From Alicyclobacillus suci (GTDB taxonomy: Bacteria; Bacillota; Bacilli; Alicyclobacillales; Alicyclobacillaceae), in the NCBI RefSeq assembly GCF_017329615.1, contig NZ_JAFMTW010000005.1, positions 62,001 through 126,000 of the forward strand: a DNA stretch of 64,000 nt, given 5' to 3'. Each line of letters starts with the position of its first letter. Position 1 is the stretch's first letter. The notes under the pieces are model-generated. The model had not been told where the DNA came from. It did not search any database and worked only from the letters and a program-made list of their open reading frames with translations. Positions 55,776-64,000 of this stretch are shown here, piece after piece. The position numbers and the translations under genes were made by a program.

Positions 55776-55934
55776 CTTCAGAACCCCTCATTTTCGTGTC
55801 GGGACAATTCGTTATGCTATATGTATGGTGGGCTAGTCCGACGTAGACCTGACCGTTCATCGTTTTGTATGAAGGTCAATTTCGTGGATATCCTGTGAAA
55901 AGTAGCGTCTAGTGCTTTTGAGGGGGTAGGTTTC

Positions 55935-56159
55935 GTGAATGACGTACAACGGCTCACGATACAGATTCAACACATGCAAAAATTGTTGCATGAGATGCAG
56001 CAGACGCTGGAACAATTCGAACGTCGTTCTTCCTATGGTAGCTCGTACATTTCTACCAGGTCTGCCGCCCGTCTTTTCGCGGCACTTGAAGAGCCGTTAC
56101 CACCGCCACGCCAGTCCGAGTATCCCCCGTATGCGCGTGCGTCATATGGAAATCACTGA
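55935..56159 (+). CDS. Small coiled-coil hypothetical protein
   Basis: A 74-aa ORF; residues 3-30 form a Gln-rich heptad coil (LTIQIQHMQKLLHEMQQTLE), then a Ser/Tyr/Pro-rich tail. Start GTG 55935 after GAGGGGGTAGG. No family recognised; a spore-associated role is conceivable from composition alone, but unproven. Confidence 0.55.
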   Translation: MNDVQRLTIQIQHMQKLLHEMQQTLEQFERRSSYGSSYISTRSAARLFAALEEPLPPPRQSEYPPYARASYGNH

Positions 56160-56226
56160 CATCGTGACTCCCCTCCCTTGTGGTATGTTGTTGTTAAGTA
56201 ACGCATGACAAGCAAGGGGGATGAAG

Positions 56227-57294
56227 ATGCAGGAATCCGCACGACGGCATCGACGTGTTGTGACGACGGTTGTCGCCATCGTCCTTGTACTCGCAGTCGC
56301 GGCCGCAGTGGTTTTGACTTTAGTTCACCGTCGACATGTTACACCTGCTTTGCAGGTCACCACGGTTCGCTTGCAAACGATGCGGCGCACCATTTTTTCC
56401 GCTGGAGAAGTGAAACCGACTGAGCGGCAGTTGGTTGACCCAACACAGCTCACTTCACCAGTCCTACATATGGATGTCAGCGTCGGTCAACACGTCAAAA
56501 AGGGGCAGATTTTGTTTCAGACCGACGATTCCGCGCAACAACAAGCCATCTCGTCGGCGCAGTCGGCTCTGACTGCTGCGAACAGGGAATACAGCCAGGC
56601 GCAGGCTGGATATAGCAGTGCCCCTGACCTTTTAAAACAGGTCTGGCTACCGCAAGTAGAAGCCGCAGAAGCTGCTGTGACACAGGCGCAACAGCAGTTG
56701 GCGAGCGCCAAAGCAGCACTGGCCGAGACACAGGTGCGCGCGAACTTTGCTGGGATTGTCCTCGTAGCGTCACCGCAGGGTGTGGATGCGAGCGGGAATC
56801 AATCGCCGATTGTGGAGGTAGTTGGGCCGCAGAAACAAATCGTGATGGAGCTTTCTGAGGTGGATGCAACACACGTGAAGAAGGGGATGTCGGTATCCAT
56901 TACGAGTAATGCTTACCCCAATCAGACGTTTCACGGTACCGTGTCCATGGTGGCGCCTTTTGCGGCAACGAACCAGAATGGAACGGGTCAAGTGGAGGTT
57001 GATGTGCAACCGACGGGGACGTTTACGGTGCCTTTGGGGTATCAGGTGAATTGTAAAATCGCCAGTGCGACGCACAAACAGGTTCCGACGGTGCCATATG
57101 GTGCGCTTGTACAGCAGGGTAGCAACTACGCAGTTTATGTAGTGAGTGGTGGTAAGGCAGTTCTTACGCCTGTACAGCTTGGGATTACCAACGATACATC
57201 CGTTGAGGTGACGTCAGGGCTTCACGCCGGAGAGCAAATTTTGAATAATCCTCCAAGCGATTTGCAAAATGGGCAGGCGGTGAAGACGTCTTGA
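56227..57294 (+). CDS. MacA-like periplasmic/extracellular adaptor (HlyD family)
   Basis: A 355-aa membrane-fusion-type protein. One N-terminal helix (~13-38), a biotinyl-lipoyl-like hairpin (MDVSVGQHVKKGQILFQ), a coiled-coil with repeated Gln/Ala (~100-165), and beta-barrel domains. ATG 56227 is preferred since CAAGGGGG lies six bases upstream; 56221 would leave none. First gene of a three-gene MacAB-type exporter, overlapping the ATPase gene. Confidence 0.85.
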   Translation: MQESARRHRRVVTTVVAIVLVLAVAAAVVLTLVHRRHVTPALQVTTVRLQTMRRTIFSAGEVKPTERQLVDPTQLTSPVLHMDVSVGQHVKKGQILFQTDDSAQQQAISSAQSALTAANREYSQAQAGYSSAPDLLKQVWLPQVEAAEAAVTQAQQQLASAKAALAETQVRANFAGIVLVASPQGVDASGNQSPIVEVVGPQKQIVMELSEVDATHVKKGMSVSITSNAYPNQTFHGTVSMVAPFAATNQNGTGQVEVDVQPTGTFTVPLGYQVNCKIASATHKQVPTVPYGALVQQGSNYAVYVVSGGKAVLTPVQLGITNDTSVEVTSGLHAGEQILNNPPSDLQNGQAVKTS

Positions 57295-57968
57295 TTGTGC
57301 TTCGTGGGATTACCAAACGGTACCGCGCAGGCGAAGAGACGATATCGGTTTTGCGTGGGATTGACCTGACGATTGAAGACGGAGAATTTGTCTCTATTAT
57401 GGGTCCCTCGGGAAGTGGGAAATCGACGCTCATGCACATTTTAGGGTGTTTGGATTTGCCTACGGGTGGGTCGTATGAATTAGACGGCATGGAGGTCGCA
57501 AAGCGAAGTAAACGGGAACTCGCCGAGCTGCGAAGTCAGTATATCGGTTTTGTCTTTCAGAACTTTCACTTGTTACCGCGCATGACGGCGTTGCGCAATG
57601 TCGAATTGCCGATGATGTACGCGGGTGTACCGCGCACAAAAAGACGCCAGCGCGCCACCGAGCTTCTCTATGAAGTCGGACTTGGAGACAGAGTCCGCCA
57701 TCTGCCCACGGCATTATCTGGCGGCCAAAAGCAGCGTGTGGCTATCGCCCGTGCACTCGCCAATTCGCCACGTCTGTTGCTCGCCGACGAGCCAACAGGC
57801 GCACTAGATCAGGCGACAGGTTCAGAAATCATGACACTTTTCTCGGATTTGCATCAGTCGGGTATGACCATTGTACTCATTACCCATGACCCATCCGTCG
57901 CTGCGTACGCTAAGCGAACCATCGTACTTGTTGACGGGTCCATTGTGGGCGAGGAGGTGCGGGAATGA
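57291..57968 (+). CDS. MacB-type ABC exporter ATPase
   Basis: A 225-aa NBD of the LolD/MacB class: Walker A GPSGSGKST, FQNFHLLPRMTALRNVELP, signature LSGGQKQRV, Walker B LLADEPTGALD, H-loop ITHDPSV. Start TTG 57291 overlapping the adaptor stop, or GTG 57297. It drives the permease encoded next. Confidence 0.93.
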   Translation: MIVLRGITKRYRAGEETISVLRGIDLTIEDGEFVSIMGPSGSGKSTLMHILGCLDLPTGGSYELDGMEVAKRSKRELAELRSQYIGFVFQNFHLLPRMTALRNVELPMMYAGVPRTKRRQRATELLYEVGLGDRVRHLPTALSGGQKQRVAIARALANSPRLLLADEPTGALDQATGSEIMTLFSDLHQSGMTIVLITHDPSVAAYAKRTIVLVDGSIVGEEVRE

Positions 57969-59173
57969 ACTTCGGCGAGATGTTTATGTCGGCTATGGCA
58001 TCCCTTCTGGCGAATAAATTGCGTTCATTTTTGACAATGCTTGGTATTTTGATTGGCGTGGCTTCAATTATCTCGATTGTCGCCGTCGGCAACGGTGGCA
58101 AGCGGGCGGTTGTCAATGCGCTGTCGAACGGTCAAACGACAAATACGATCCAAATTTTGCCGAAGGAACTCGTCGTTCCAGGACTCCCACAACCCGGACA
58201 AGTATTGAGCGTCAGTCAAGCCGATCTCGACATCGCCCAACAATTTTCGGGCGTCGAGCGGGTTGACTATACCATTACGGGTCAAACCAATGTCACCGCC
58301 GGTACACATACCATTAACGCCAGTATCGATGCGGGACCGGACTATCTAAACACCCTGGCTCAATTTCAGGTGATTAAAGGTCATATGTTTCAGGCGTCCG
58401 ACGTCGTTGCCGCGCGGCCTGTTGTACTCTTGTCCAATACGCTAGCGGGGAAGTTATTTGGAAGTGGGAACCCGGTTGGTGGAATCGTCACCATTGGGGG
58501 AACCCCGTTTCAGGTCATTGGCGTCACCGCTTCACAACAAGTAAATCTATTTTCTCTGTTTCTCGGATCAGATTACGCATATATGCCTGCGACGACATGT
58601 CAGAACCTGTTTCCAACGTGGGGCATTACTGAGATGGACGTGCAAACTCGACCAGGCGTCAACCAGGATGAACTTGCCAATCACATTGTGACCGCACTCA
58701 ATGTCAATGCCGGGGATGCGAATGCATTTGAGACGTCAACAGGCTTTTTGACGACGGTAGAAAGCACGATTAATCGGGTCACCTCTATCCTTACTTTGGT
58801 TATCGGAGCCATTGCGGGAATCGCACTGCTGGTGGGCGGCGTCGGCGTGATGAATATCATGTTGGTTTCGGTGACGGAAAGGACCCAGGAGATAGGGATT
58901 CGCATGTCGTTGGGTGCGACTCGCACTGCCATACTTTTGCAATTTCTGATGGAGTCCGTCATGATTACAGCGATTGGCGGTCTGGTCGGAATTCTGTTGG
59001 GGACTGGAGTGGGTGTCGCCGTGAGCGCAATCACACACGTGCCGACGTTTGTTCAATGGCCAGTCGTGGTGTTCAGTTTTCTGTTTTCTGCTGTGATTGG
59101 GGTGGTCTGCGGGCTGTATCCAGCAAATAAAGCAGCGCGCCTAAACCCTATCGACGCGCTGCGTTATGAGTGA
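57965..59173 (+). CDS. MacB-type ABC exporter permease
   Basis: A 402-aa FtsX/MacB permease: N-terminal helix (~16-40), large extracellular MacB_PCD domain (~45-270), and three C-terminal helices with the coupling region VTERTQEIGIRMSLGATR. Four-base overlap with the ATPase. Likely exports a peptide or drug by a mechanotransmission mechanism. The Gram-positive context means no outer-membrane channel is expected. Confidence 0.92.
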   Translation: MNFGEMFMSAMASLLANKLRSFLTMLGILIGVASIISIVAVGNGGKRAVVNALSNGQTTNTIQILPKELVVPGLPQPGQVLSVSQADLDIAQQFSGVERVDYTITGQTNVTAGTHTINASIDAGPDYLNTLAQFQVIKGHMFQASDVVAARPVVLLSNTLAGKLFGSGNPVGGIVTIGGTPFQVIGVTASQQVNLFSLFLGSDYAYMPATTCQNLFPTWGITEMDVQTRPGVNQDELANHIVTALNVNAGDANAFETSTGFLTTVESTINRVTSILTLVIGAIAGIALLVGGVGVMNIMLVSVTERTQEIGIRMSLGATRTAILLQFLMESVMITAIGGLVGILLGTGVGVAVSAITHVPTFVQWPVVVFSFLFSAVIGVVCGLYPANKAARLNPIDALRYE

Positions 59174-59202
59174 AGATGCCTGTTTGTGAAAAAACGCCGT
59201 TC

Positions 59203-60057
59203 TTACCTGCCGGGACGCATTGCCCGCAGTCGGCGAATACGTTCTTCCATTGGCGGATGGGTGCTGAACAAGTGCACGAATGACTCACCACGCAATGGAT
59301 TCATGATAAATAAATGTGCCGTAGACGGGTTTGGATTCATTTGTCCAAATGGTTGATGTTTAAATGATTCTAACCGTTCAAGTGCGTCCGCCAACGGATG
59401 GGGATTACCGACGAGCCGAGCACCAGTGGCATCTGCCTTGTACTCACGTGAACGCGAAATCGCCAATTGAATCATGGTTGCCGCGATGGGACCTAAAATC
59501 ATAAGGGCGAGTTCAGCTGCGAAGTTACCGTTATTGTCGTCGCGGTCGTTTCCGCCAAACCACATGGTCCATTGCAGAATGTTGGCGATACTGGTAATTG
59601 CGCCAGCCATAACAGCTGCCATACTGCTGATTAAGATATCGCGATTTTTAATATGCGCCATTTCGTGCGCCAGTACGCCCTCTAACTCCCGCGTAGGCAT
59701 GACGCGAAGGATGCCTTCTGTCACTGCAATTTTGGCATGTGCTGGGTTGCGGCCTGTTGCAAAAGCGTTGGGTTGGTCCGAAGGCGTGATATAAATTTCC
59801 GGCATCGGCACGTTGGCGCGTCGTGCGAGTCGGCGTACGACCTGGTACACTTCAGGAACCTCACGCTCGGATACGGGGTAACTCCCAGTCATGCGGATGG
59901 CCATGGTACCGCTCGTCCAGTAGGCAATGGCGTTCATCGCCACGGAGATGAGCAAAAAGATGAGCATCCCTCGCGTACCGCCGATGAAGTGCCCGATGAG
60001 CACGAGAATGACTGTTAACACAGCCATGAGCGACCACGTCTTAAGGGTGTTCAACAA
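59203..60057 (-). CDS. htpX: Membrane zinc metalloprotease HtpX (M48)
   Basis: A 284-aa protein. Two N-terminal helices, the zinc motif HEMAHIKNRD, two more helices and a third zinc ligand Glu in SREYKADATGARL. ALERLESFKHQPF and THPPMEERIRRL complete the family pattern. It degrades damaged membrane proteins. TTG 60057 is chosen, with AGGAAGG eight bases before. Confidence 0.94.
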   Translation of the reverse strand: MLNTLKTWSLMAVLTVILVLIGHFIGGTRGMLIFLLISVAMNAIAYWTSGTMAIRMTGSYPVSEREVPEVYQVVRRLARRANVPMPEIYITPSDQPNAFATGRNPAHAKIAVTEGILRVMPTRELEGVLAHEMAHIKNRDILISSMAAVMAGAITSIANILQWTMWFGGNDRDDNNGNFAAELALMILGPIAATMIQLAISRSREYKADATGARLVGNPHPLADALERLESFKHQPFGQMNPNPSTAHLFIMNPLRGESFVHLFSTHPPMEERIRRLRAMRPGR

Positions 60058-60178
60058 TCATCGTCCTTCCTCATATAATGTTAAAGTGTCTTGACCCAAC
60101 GGCTATCGGACAGCCTACCTCAATTTTAGCGTATGGATAGGCAATCATGCATCCAATTGCGCTGAAAAGGGGCTCGAT

Positions 60179-60207
60179 TTGTGCGGCTATACGGGTTTCG
60201 CTATACT
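60179..60207 (+). promoter_or_regulatory. Candidate promoter of the 60250 transcript
   Basis: TTGTGC (60179-60184), 17 bp, TATACT (60202-60207). Confidence 0.5.
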
Positions 60208-60249
60208 AAAACTATGCATCGTGGCTTCACGAACTGAGGGATGGGGTAT

Positions 60250-60555
60250 ATGCGTTTAGGAGTCAATATCGAATACGACGGAAGAAACTACGATATCTTG
60301 GAGTTGCCTCCTGAGGCGTTCGTTCATCTGATTCCGTGCATGAGCAAACAACAGTATCGTCGCCTCAGCGAACGGTTTGAAGACGTCTGGCCCGAGCCTA
60401 CCGTCCGGCGGAATCACATGCTGGCGTTTACTGCGGCTAAGCTCGGCACGTCCATTGATTATTTATTTTTGTATCGCGATGCATTGCAGTTTGACGACGA
60501 CGAGATGGAACGTTACATTGAACGGCACACAAAGCAGGGACATCGTCCCTCGTGA
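60250..60555 (+). CDS. Hypothetical protein
   Basis: A 101-aa mixed-charge soluble protein; the C-terminal half is helical with an acidic stretch (LQFDDDEMERYIERH). No family recognised. ATG 60250 is favoured (GAGGG nine bases upstream); ATG 60241 is possible. It lies 21 bp before the glycosyltransferase and is probably cotranscribed. Confidence 0.6.
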   Translation: MRLGVNIEYDGRNYDILELPPEAFVHLIPCMSKQQYRRLSERFEDVWPEPTVRRNHMLAFTAAKLGTSIDYLFLYRDALQFDDDEMERYIERHTKQGHRPS

Positions 60556-60576
60556 GACGATACATGGGGGAACAAC

Positions 60577-61710
60577 ATGCGCACAATTTTCGTATTTTTC
60601 GCTGGAAATGAGCGAGGTGGCGCTGCAGCACATATATCTACCCTCGCGCGAGCGGTTGTGCGTTTTAAAAAGTCGCCGCACTATCGGTTTGTCAGCTTAG
60701 GACAGGGTTCTTTGGCGGATGCTGTTGCTACCACAGGAGTTCGCTTGCATGTTATCGGGGGCAATGCGCTTCATGCTGTCGCACAATTGAAGAAGCTGTT
60801 GCGAACGGAGCGCAAGCCGCTGTTGCACGCGCATGGACCTCGAATGAATATTCTCGCGGCACTTGCCACGCGTTGGAATGGCATGCCGTGGACGTCCACG
60901 ATTCACAGTCATCCATACTATGATTTTTTAGGTAGTTCCTTGAAATCCCGCGTGTATCCGAAGTTACATATGTGGAGCCTCAAGCAGGCTGTGGGCTTGT
61001 TCATTGTGCAAGCTTCACTCGCGGACGTGCTGCCGACGAGCACTGTCCTTGATGTGCCGAATGCGGTGGATTTGCCGCCACAATCAAAGACACATGAGGC
61101 GTGTGTAGAGGTTTGGCAGAAGCGTTTAGGCCTCGATAGTGAGAGTCGGTTCATTGGTGTGGCTGCCCGTTTTGACCCAGTCAAGAACTTGGATGTACTG
61201 ATTCGAGCGATGGCTCGCGTGAAGACGCCGAATACCCACTTATTGCTCGCAGGCGACGGTGAGATGCGGGCGTCATTGCAGAGTTTGGCGGAACAGTTAG
61301 GCGTTGTGGATAGAGTGCACTTCCTTGGTTTTATGACGGGACTAGCCGACTTTTATAGCGCCATTGATATTCACGTACTGCCATCCAAGAGTGAGGGTAC
61401 GCCGTTTTGCGTATTGGAAGCGGGAACGTATGGCGCAGCCAATATTGGCTCAGACATTCCTGGGCTTCGCACACTTCTTCAAAATGGACAGGCAGGGGTG
61501 CTTACACCGGTCGGTGATAGTGAGGTCCTAGCCCAACAGATTGACCAATTGTTGCAGCATGATGAGGAACGTGAACAGTATGTGGAGGCATTTCGCTCGA
61601 GTGTACTCCCAAACTTTTCCCCGGAAAAGATGCTGGAAGCTTACGAGCGGGGGTATACGGTGCTCGAAGAAGATATTCTTCGGACGCATCAGTTTACCCG
61701 TTCTTCTTAA
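60577..61710 (+). CDS. Glycosyltransferase family 4
   Basis: A 377-aa GT-B enzyme. An N-terminal acceptor domain (NERGGAAAHISTLARAV) and C-terminal nucleotide-sugar domain with AARFDPVKNLDVLIRA, LLAGDGEMRASL, and the E-x7-E region SKSEGTPFCVLEAG. ATG follows CATGGGGG. Donor and acceptor unknown; likely envelope polysaccharide. Confidence 0.88.
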   Translation: MRTIFVFFAGNERGGAAAHISTLARAVVRFKKSPHYRFVSLGQGSLADAVATTGVRLHVIGGNALHAVAQLKKLLRTERKPLLHAHGPRMNILAALATRWNGMPWTSTIHSHPYYDFLGSSLKSRVYPKLHMWSLKQAVGLFIVQASLADVLPTSTVLDVPNAVDLPPQSKTHEACVEVWQKRLGLDSESRFIGVAARFDPVKNLDVLIRAMARVKTPNTHLLLAGDGEMRASLQSLAEQLGVVDRVHFLGFMTGLADFYSAIDIHVLPSKSEGTPFCVLEAGTYGAANIGSDIPGLRTLLQNGQAGVLTPVGDSEVLAQQIDQLLQHDEEREQYVEAFRSSVLPNFSPEKMLEAYERGYTVLEEDILRTHQFTRSS

Positions 61711-61735
61711 TTGCCTTCGCAAAGGATTTGATGAT

Positions 61736-62422
61736 ATGAAACGCACCCGTTTGCAAGTCTTCGGTGGCGGTCGAGCCATAGCTCAGTGGCCGGCATCTTG
61801 GAAAATCATTGCACTCACTGTAATTTGGTACGTGGTCGTTCAGACAATTTTCGGTCATAGCGTTCAGGGGGATGCACGGGCCGGTGCGATGGTTGGCGTA
61901 TTCGTCACGCATGGGCAAATCTTTCGATTGCTGACCGCTATCTTCGTGCACCTTTCTTTGATGCACCTGTTGGTCAATATGGTGTCCTTGTGGACACTTA
62001 CGGCGGTGGAAAGCCTGCTGGGCGCCAACGCTTTTGTCGTGATTTATTTGGTTAGCGGACTGTTTGGGAATGTGTTGAGCTTGGCTGTAGGTGCTGGTCT
62101 GACAGTGAGTGCCGGTGCGTCTGGTGCCATATTTGGGTTGTTCGGGGCGATGTTAGGCCTTGCTTTTTTACGAATTCTCCCGACTGTCGTGCGCAACCAG
62201 TTATTGATGATTTTAGCCATTAACGTCGTACTCGACATTACCCATCCAGACATTGATTGGCTGGCGCATCTTGGTGGAATGGTGGCCGGAATCTTGCTCA
62301 CACTAGTATACGTAAACGTCAATCGATCCGTCCGGCTTTGGCGCACTGCAAGTATTATTATGGTCTGTTTGACGGCCATCAGCTTGATAGCGTGTCTGGT
62401 TACACCACTTTCAGCGATATAA
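61736..62422 (+). CDS. Rhomboid family intramembrane serine protease
   Basis: A 228-aa protein with about six or seven helices. HLSLMHLLVNMVSLW supplies the conserved His/Asn, GASGAIFGLFGAM the catalytic Ser, and LAHLGGMVAGIL the catalytic His. ATG 61736 with AAAGGA upstream; the longer frame would run through the glycosyltransferase. It cleaves within transmembrane segments. Confidence 0.9.
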   Translation: MKRTRLQVFGGGRAIAQWPASWKIIALTVIWYVVVQTIFGHSVQGDARAGAMVGVFVTHGQIFRLLTAIFVHLSLMHLLVNMVSLWTLTAVESLLGANAFVVIYLVSGLFGNVLSLAVGAGLTVSAGASGAIFGLFGAMLGLAFLRILPTVVRNQLLMILAINVVLDITHPDIDWLAHLGGMVAGILLTLVYVNVNRSVRLWRTASIIMVCLTAISLIACLVTPLSAI

Positions 62423-62633
62423 ACCGGTTTCCGAATAATTCCTTGTTGCAAATTGTCGCATCAGATCTTATACTACTCTTCGTAATCTTTGCTTGGCTCC
62501 GTTTATCAATACGGAATTCGGCTCTACACTTAAAGGGTTAGGACCTCTGCGGACTAACTTTCCCCCGTGGTGTAGGGACGGTTCCACATGCCATGGATGG
62601 CATGGCGAATTGGCTCAAAGGGGGATTTTTGCT

Positions 62634-63017
62634 GTGGATACAATGGGTCGTCATGTTATTGCTGAACTTTGGGGTTGCAATGCGGATAAGTTAAATGATG
62701 TACAGGGTATTGAACGTACGATGGTGAATGCAGCACTGGAAGCGGGTGCTGAGGTTCGAGAAGTGGCATTTCATAAGTTTGCACCTCAGGGTGTTAGCGG
62801 AGTTGTCATTATTTCGGAATCCCATCTCACCATCCACAGCTTTCCAGAGCATGGATACGCGAGTATTGACGTGTACACCTGCGGAGAGAGAATTGATCCG
62901 AATGTGGCATGTGATTATATCACGAAACACTTGGGTGCGACGCGCCTTGAATCGATAGAAGTGCCACGCGGTGTCGGTCCAATTCAGGTAAACGACGTTA
63001 AGGTTCGCGCCTTTTGA
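62634..63017 (+). CDS. speD: S-adenosylmethionine decarboxylase proenzyme (SpeH/SpeD type 2)
   Basis: A 127-aa pyruvoyl enzyme precursor. [28 protein letters not shown], and self-cleavage site [17 protein letters not shown], where the Ser after Glu becomes the pyruvoyl group, are nearly invariant. It supplies decarboxylated AdoMet for spermidine. GTG 62634 is chosen because AAAGGGGG lies upstream and the VDTMGRH start fits the family; ATG 62643 is the alternative. The 211-bp gap from rhomboid has only a small palindrome CATGCCA/TGGCATG. Confidence 0.95.
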   Translation: MDTMGRHVIAELWGCNADKLNDVQGIERTMVNAALEAGAEVREVAFHKFAPQGVSGVVIISESHLTIHSFPEHGYASIDVYTCGERIDPNVACDYITKHLGATRLESIEVPRGVGPIQVNDVKVRAF

Positions 63018-63033
63018 CGTCAGCACTGCGGCA

Positions 63034-63076
63034 AAAGAGAAAGGGCAGCAGCACTTGGCTGTTGCCCTTTCTCTTT
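63034..63076 (+). terminator. Terminator after speD, bidirectional
   Basis: AAAGAGAAAGGGCA (from 63034) pairs with TGCCCTTTCTCTTT ending 63076; near-perfect stem with A/T-rich flanks. Confidence 0.88.
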
Positions 63077-63131
63077 GTCGTGAGCGCAAGGTGTTGAAAT
63101 CGCATCGTCTATAAGGCAGACGTAAATATTT

Positions 63132-63620
63132 TTACTCGTCGCCGTTGGCGAAAACCCGCTCGTGATGTGTTGGAATTCGCCTGTCGACCAAGATGCTGCC
63201 GTTCCCTGCATCGACAATGACGAGATACTTATCTTCGTCATCGCGTACGATGGACATGTAGACCAGGTTCGTCCGAATGTTGCGTAATTGTAACTCCTCT
63301 ACCGTCATCCCGGGGTGTTCTGCCATAACTGCCTTCTTGGCTTGTGTTGGCGTACACTTCGCGTATTTTTGCAGCTTCTGCGTGTATGCATCGTGACTAG
63401 CCTGATAGGCTTCACGAAGGGTATCCCGCGTCACCTGTACACTGGATTTAATGTCTCCCCAATTGTGTACAGCGGGTCCATCGACGTCTTGGACATCAGC
63501 CGTGACAGGGTGTAGTGTCGTATGGGTCGGTTTGGCACTCGAATCACTCGCCGCGAACACTGTACCAGTGGAGCAGGTTAAGCACCCCACTAACGACAGC
63601 GCCAGCACCCACTTTTTCAT
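63132..63620 (-). CDS. Secreted PepSY-domain protein
   Basis: A 162-aa protein with a signal peptide (MKKWVLALSLVGCLTC... VFAAS) and a C-terminal PepSY-like domain (TPTQAKKAVMAEHPGMTVEEL ... KYLVIVDAGNGSIL). The signal region ends in an A-x-A-type site and has two cysteines. ATG 63620 follows GAGGAGG. PepSY domains are thought to modulate extracellular peptidases; convergent with speD. Confidence 0.8.
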   Translation of the reverse strand: MKKWVLALSLVGCLTCSTGTVFAASDSSAKPTHTTLHPVTADVQDVDGPAVHNWGDIKSSVQVTRDTLREAYQASHDAYTQKLQKYAKCTPTQAKKAVMAEHPGMTVEELQLRNIRTNLVYMSIVRDDEDKYLVIVDAGNGSILVDRRIPTHHERVFANGDE

Positions 63621-63760
63621 ATTCGTCCTCCTCATCTCATGTCGTTGCGTTCAAGACTAGGTTGTGTCACATAATCCAAATTTATGCAAAAAACCCTTTG
63701 AGTTTTATGTCTTGCCATCCTAGCAATGATGTTGTAGAATGAAATGCGTTCGTTACAAAT

Positions 63761-63835
63761 GGGGCCGTAGCTCAATGGGAGAGCACTACGCTGGCAGCGT
63801 AGGGGTTGTGGGTTCGAATCCCATCGGCTCCACCA
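63761..63835 (+). tRNA. tRNA-Ala (anticodon GGC)
   Basis: A 75-nt cloverleaf: acceptor GGGGCCG/CGGCTCC with the G3:U70 wobble identity pair of tRNA-Ala, anticodon stem CTACG/CGTAG, loop CTGGCAG, TTCGAAT loop, encoded CCA. Confidence 0.97.
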
Positions 63836-63901
63836 TCTGTGCAGCGAGTTGATTGACACTTGGTTCCACAGAGGAATGTACGTTCTTCTTTCGCAAAGTT
63901 T

Positions 63902-63977
<76 letters not shown>

Positions 63978-64000
63978 TCGTTTTGTGCGGAAGTGGCTCA

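Overview
The window comes from a low-GC Gram-positive, endospore-forming bacterium. An Alicyclobacillus-like member of the Bacillales fits best, but this is inference from gene content and not a database match. Evidence for a spore former is an alpha/beta-type small acid-soluble spore protein (54293-54508) and a SleL/YaaH-type spore cortex-lytic hydrolase. CsoR, SpeH-type AdoMet decarboxylase, purine-rich Shine-Dalgarno sites and many TTG/GTG starts also fit Firmicutes.

Layout. 1-4.2 kb: the end of a lipoate ligase-like gene, a two-component system and an MFS exporter. 4.2-10.6 kb: a hexanucleotide microsatellite, then an AT-richer oligopeptide ABC transporter operon (oppD-F-A-B-C). 10.8-20.7 kb: a 14-TM MFS pump, an NhaC-type antiporter, a heterodimeric ABC exporter and two polytopic membrane proteins. 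20.8-31.6 kb: sleL/yaaH, split in two by a 9,520-bp integrated element. 31.6-34.4 kb: a TPP riboswitch and tenA-thiD-thiM. 34.5-38 kb: small and regulatory genes, including a recombinase-tail-like gene, a frameshifted pentapeptide-repeat gene and an NsrR-like regulator. 38-50.8 kb: hom and the complete branched-chain amino acid operon ilvE-D-B-N-C-leuA-B-C-D. 50.8-55.8 kb: a divergent FolC-like ligase, an MntP-like transporter, citrate synthase, a SASP and small proteins. 55.9-64 kb: a MacAB-like exporter, HtpX, a glycosyltransferase, a rhomboid protease, speD, a PepSY protein, and tRNA-Ala and tRNA-Phe genes.

The main discovery is the sleL interruption. The N-terminal part (two LysM domains plus the catalytic half of the GH18 domain) ends at 21666-21680, and the C-terminal part resumes in frame at 31186-31200. 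The two junctions share a 15-bp direct repeat (13/15 identical). Joining them restores an uninterrupted 429-codon gene, close to the length of known SleL/YaaH. A large serine recombinase lies just inside the right junction, preceded by a translationally coupled 61-aa ORF. The re-joined chromosomal site contains a perfect 15-nt dyad. The re-joined element ends form a 52-bp site bounded by 14-nt inverted arms that match at 12 positions. This is the architecture of a sporulation-gene intervening element such as skin in sigK or SPbeta in spsM. Here the host gene is a germination hydrolase, and the cargo is not phage-like: an ECF sigma/anti-sigma envelope module with a BcrC-like phosphatase, CsoR-regulated copper genes, and a fluoride-riboswitch CrcB channel.

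Elsewhere the biosynthetic blocks carry readable control: a TPP riboswitch whose downstream hairpin covers the tenA Shine-Dalgarno; a consensus sigma-A promoter with a cre-like CcpA site upstream of ilvE and no visible T-box; and strong intrinsic terminators after most operons.
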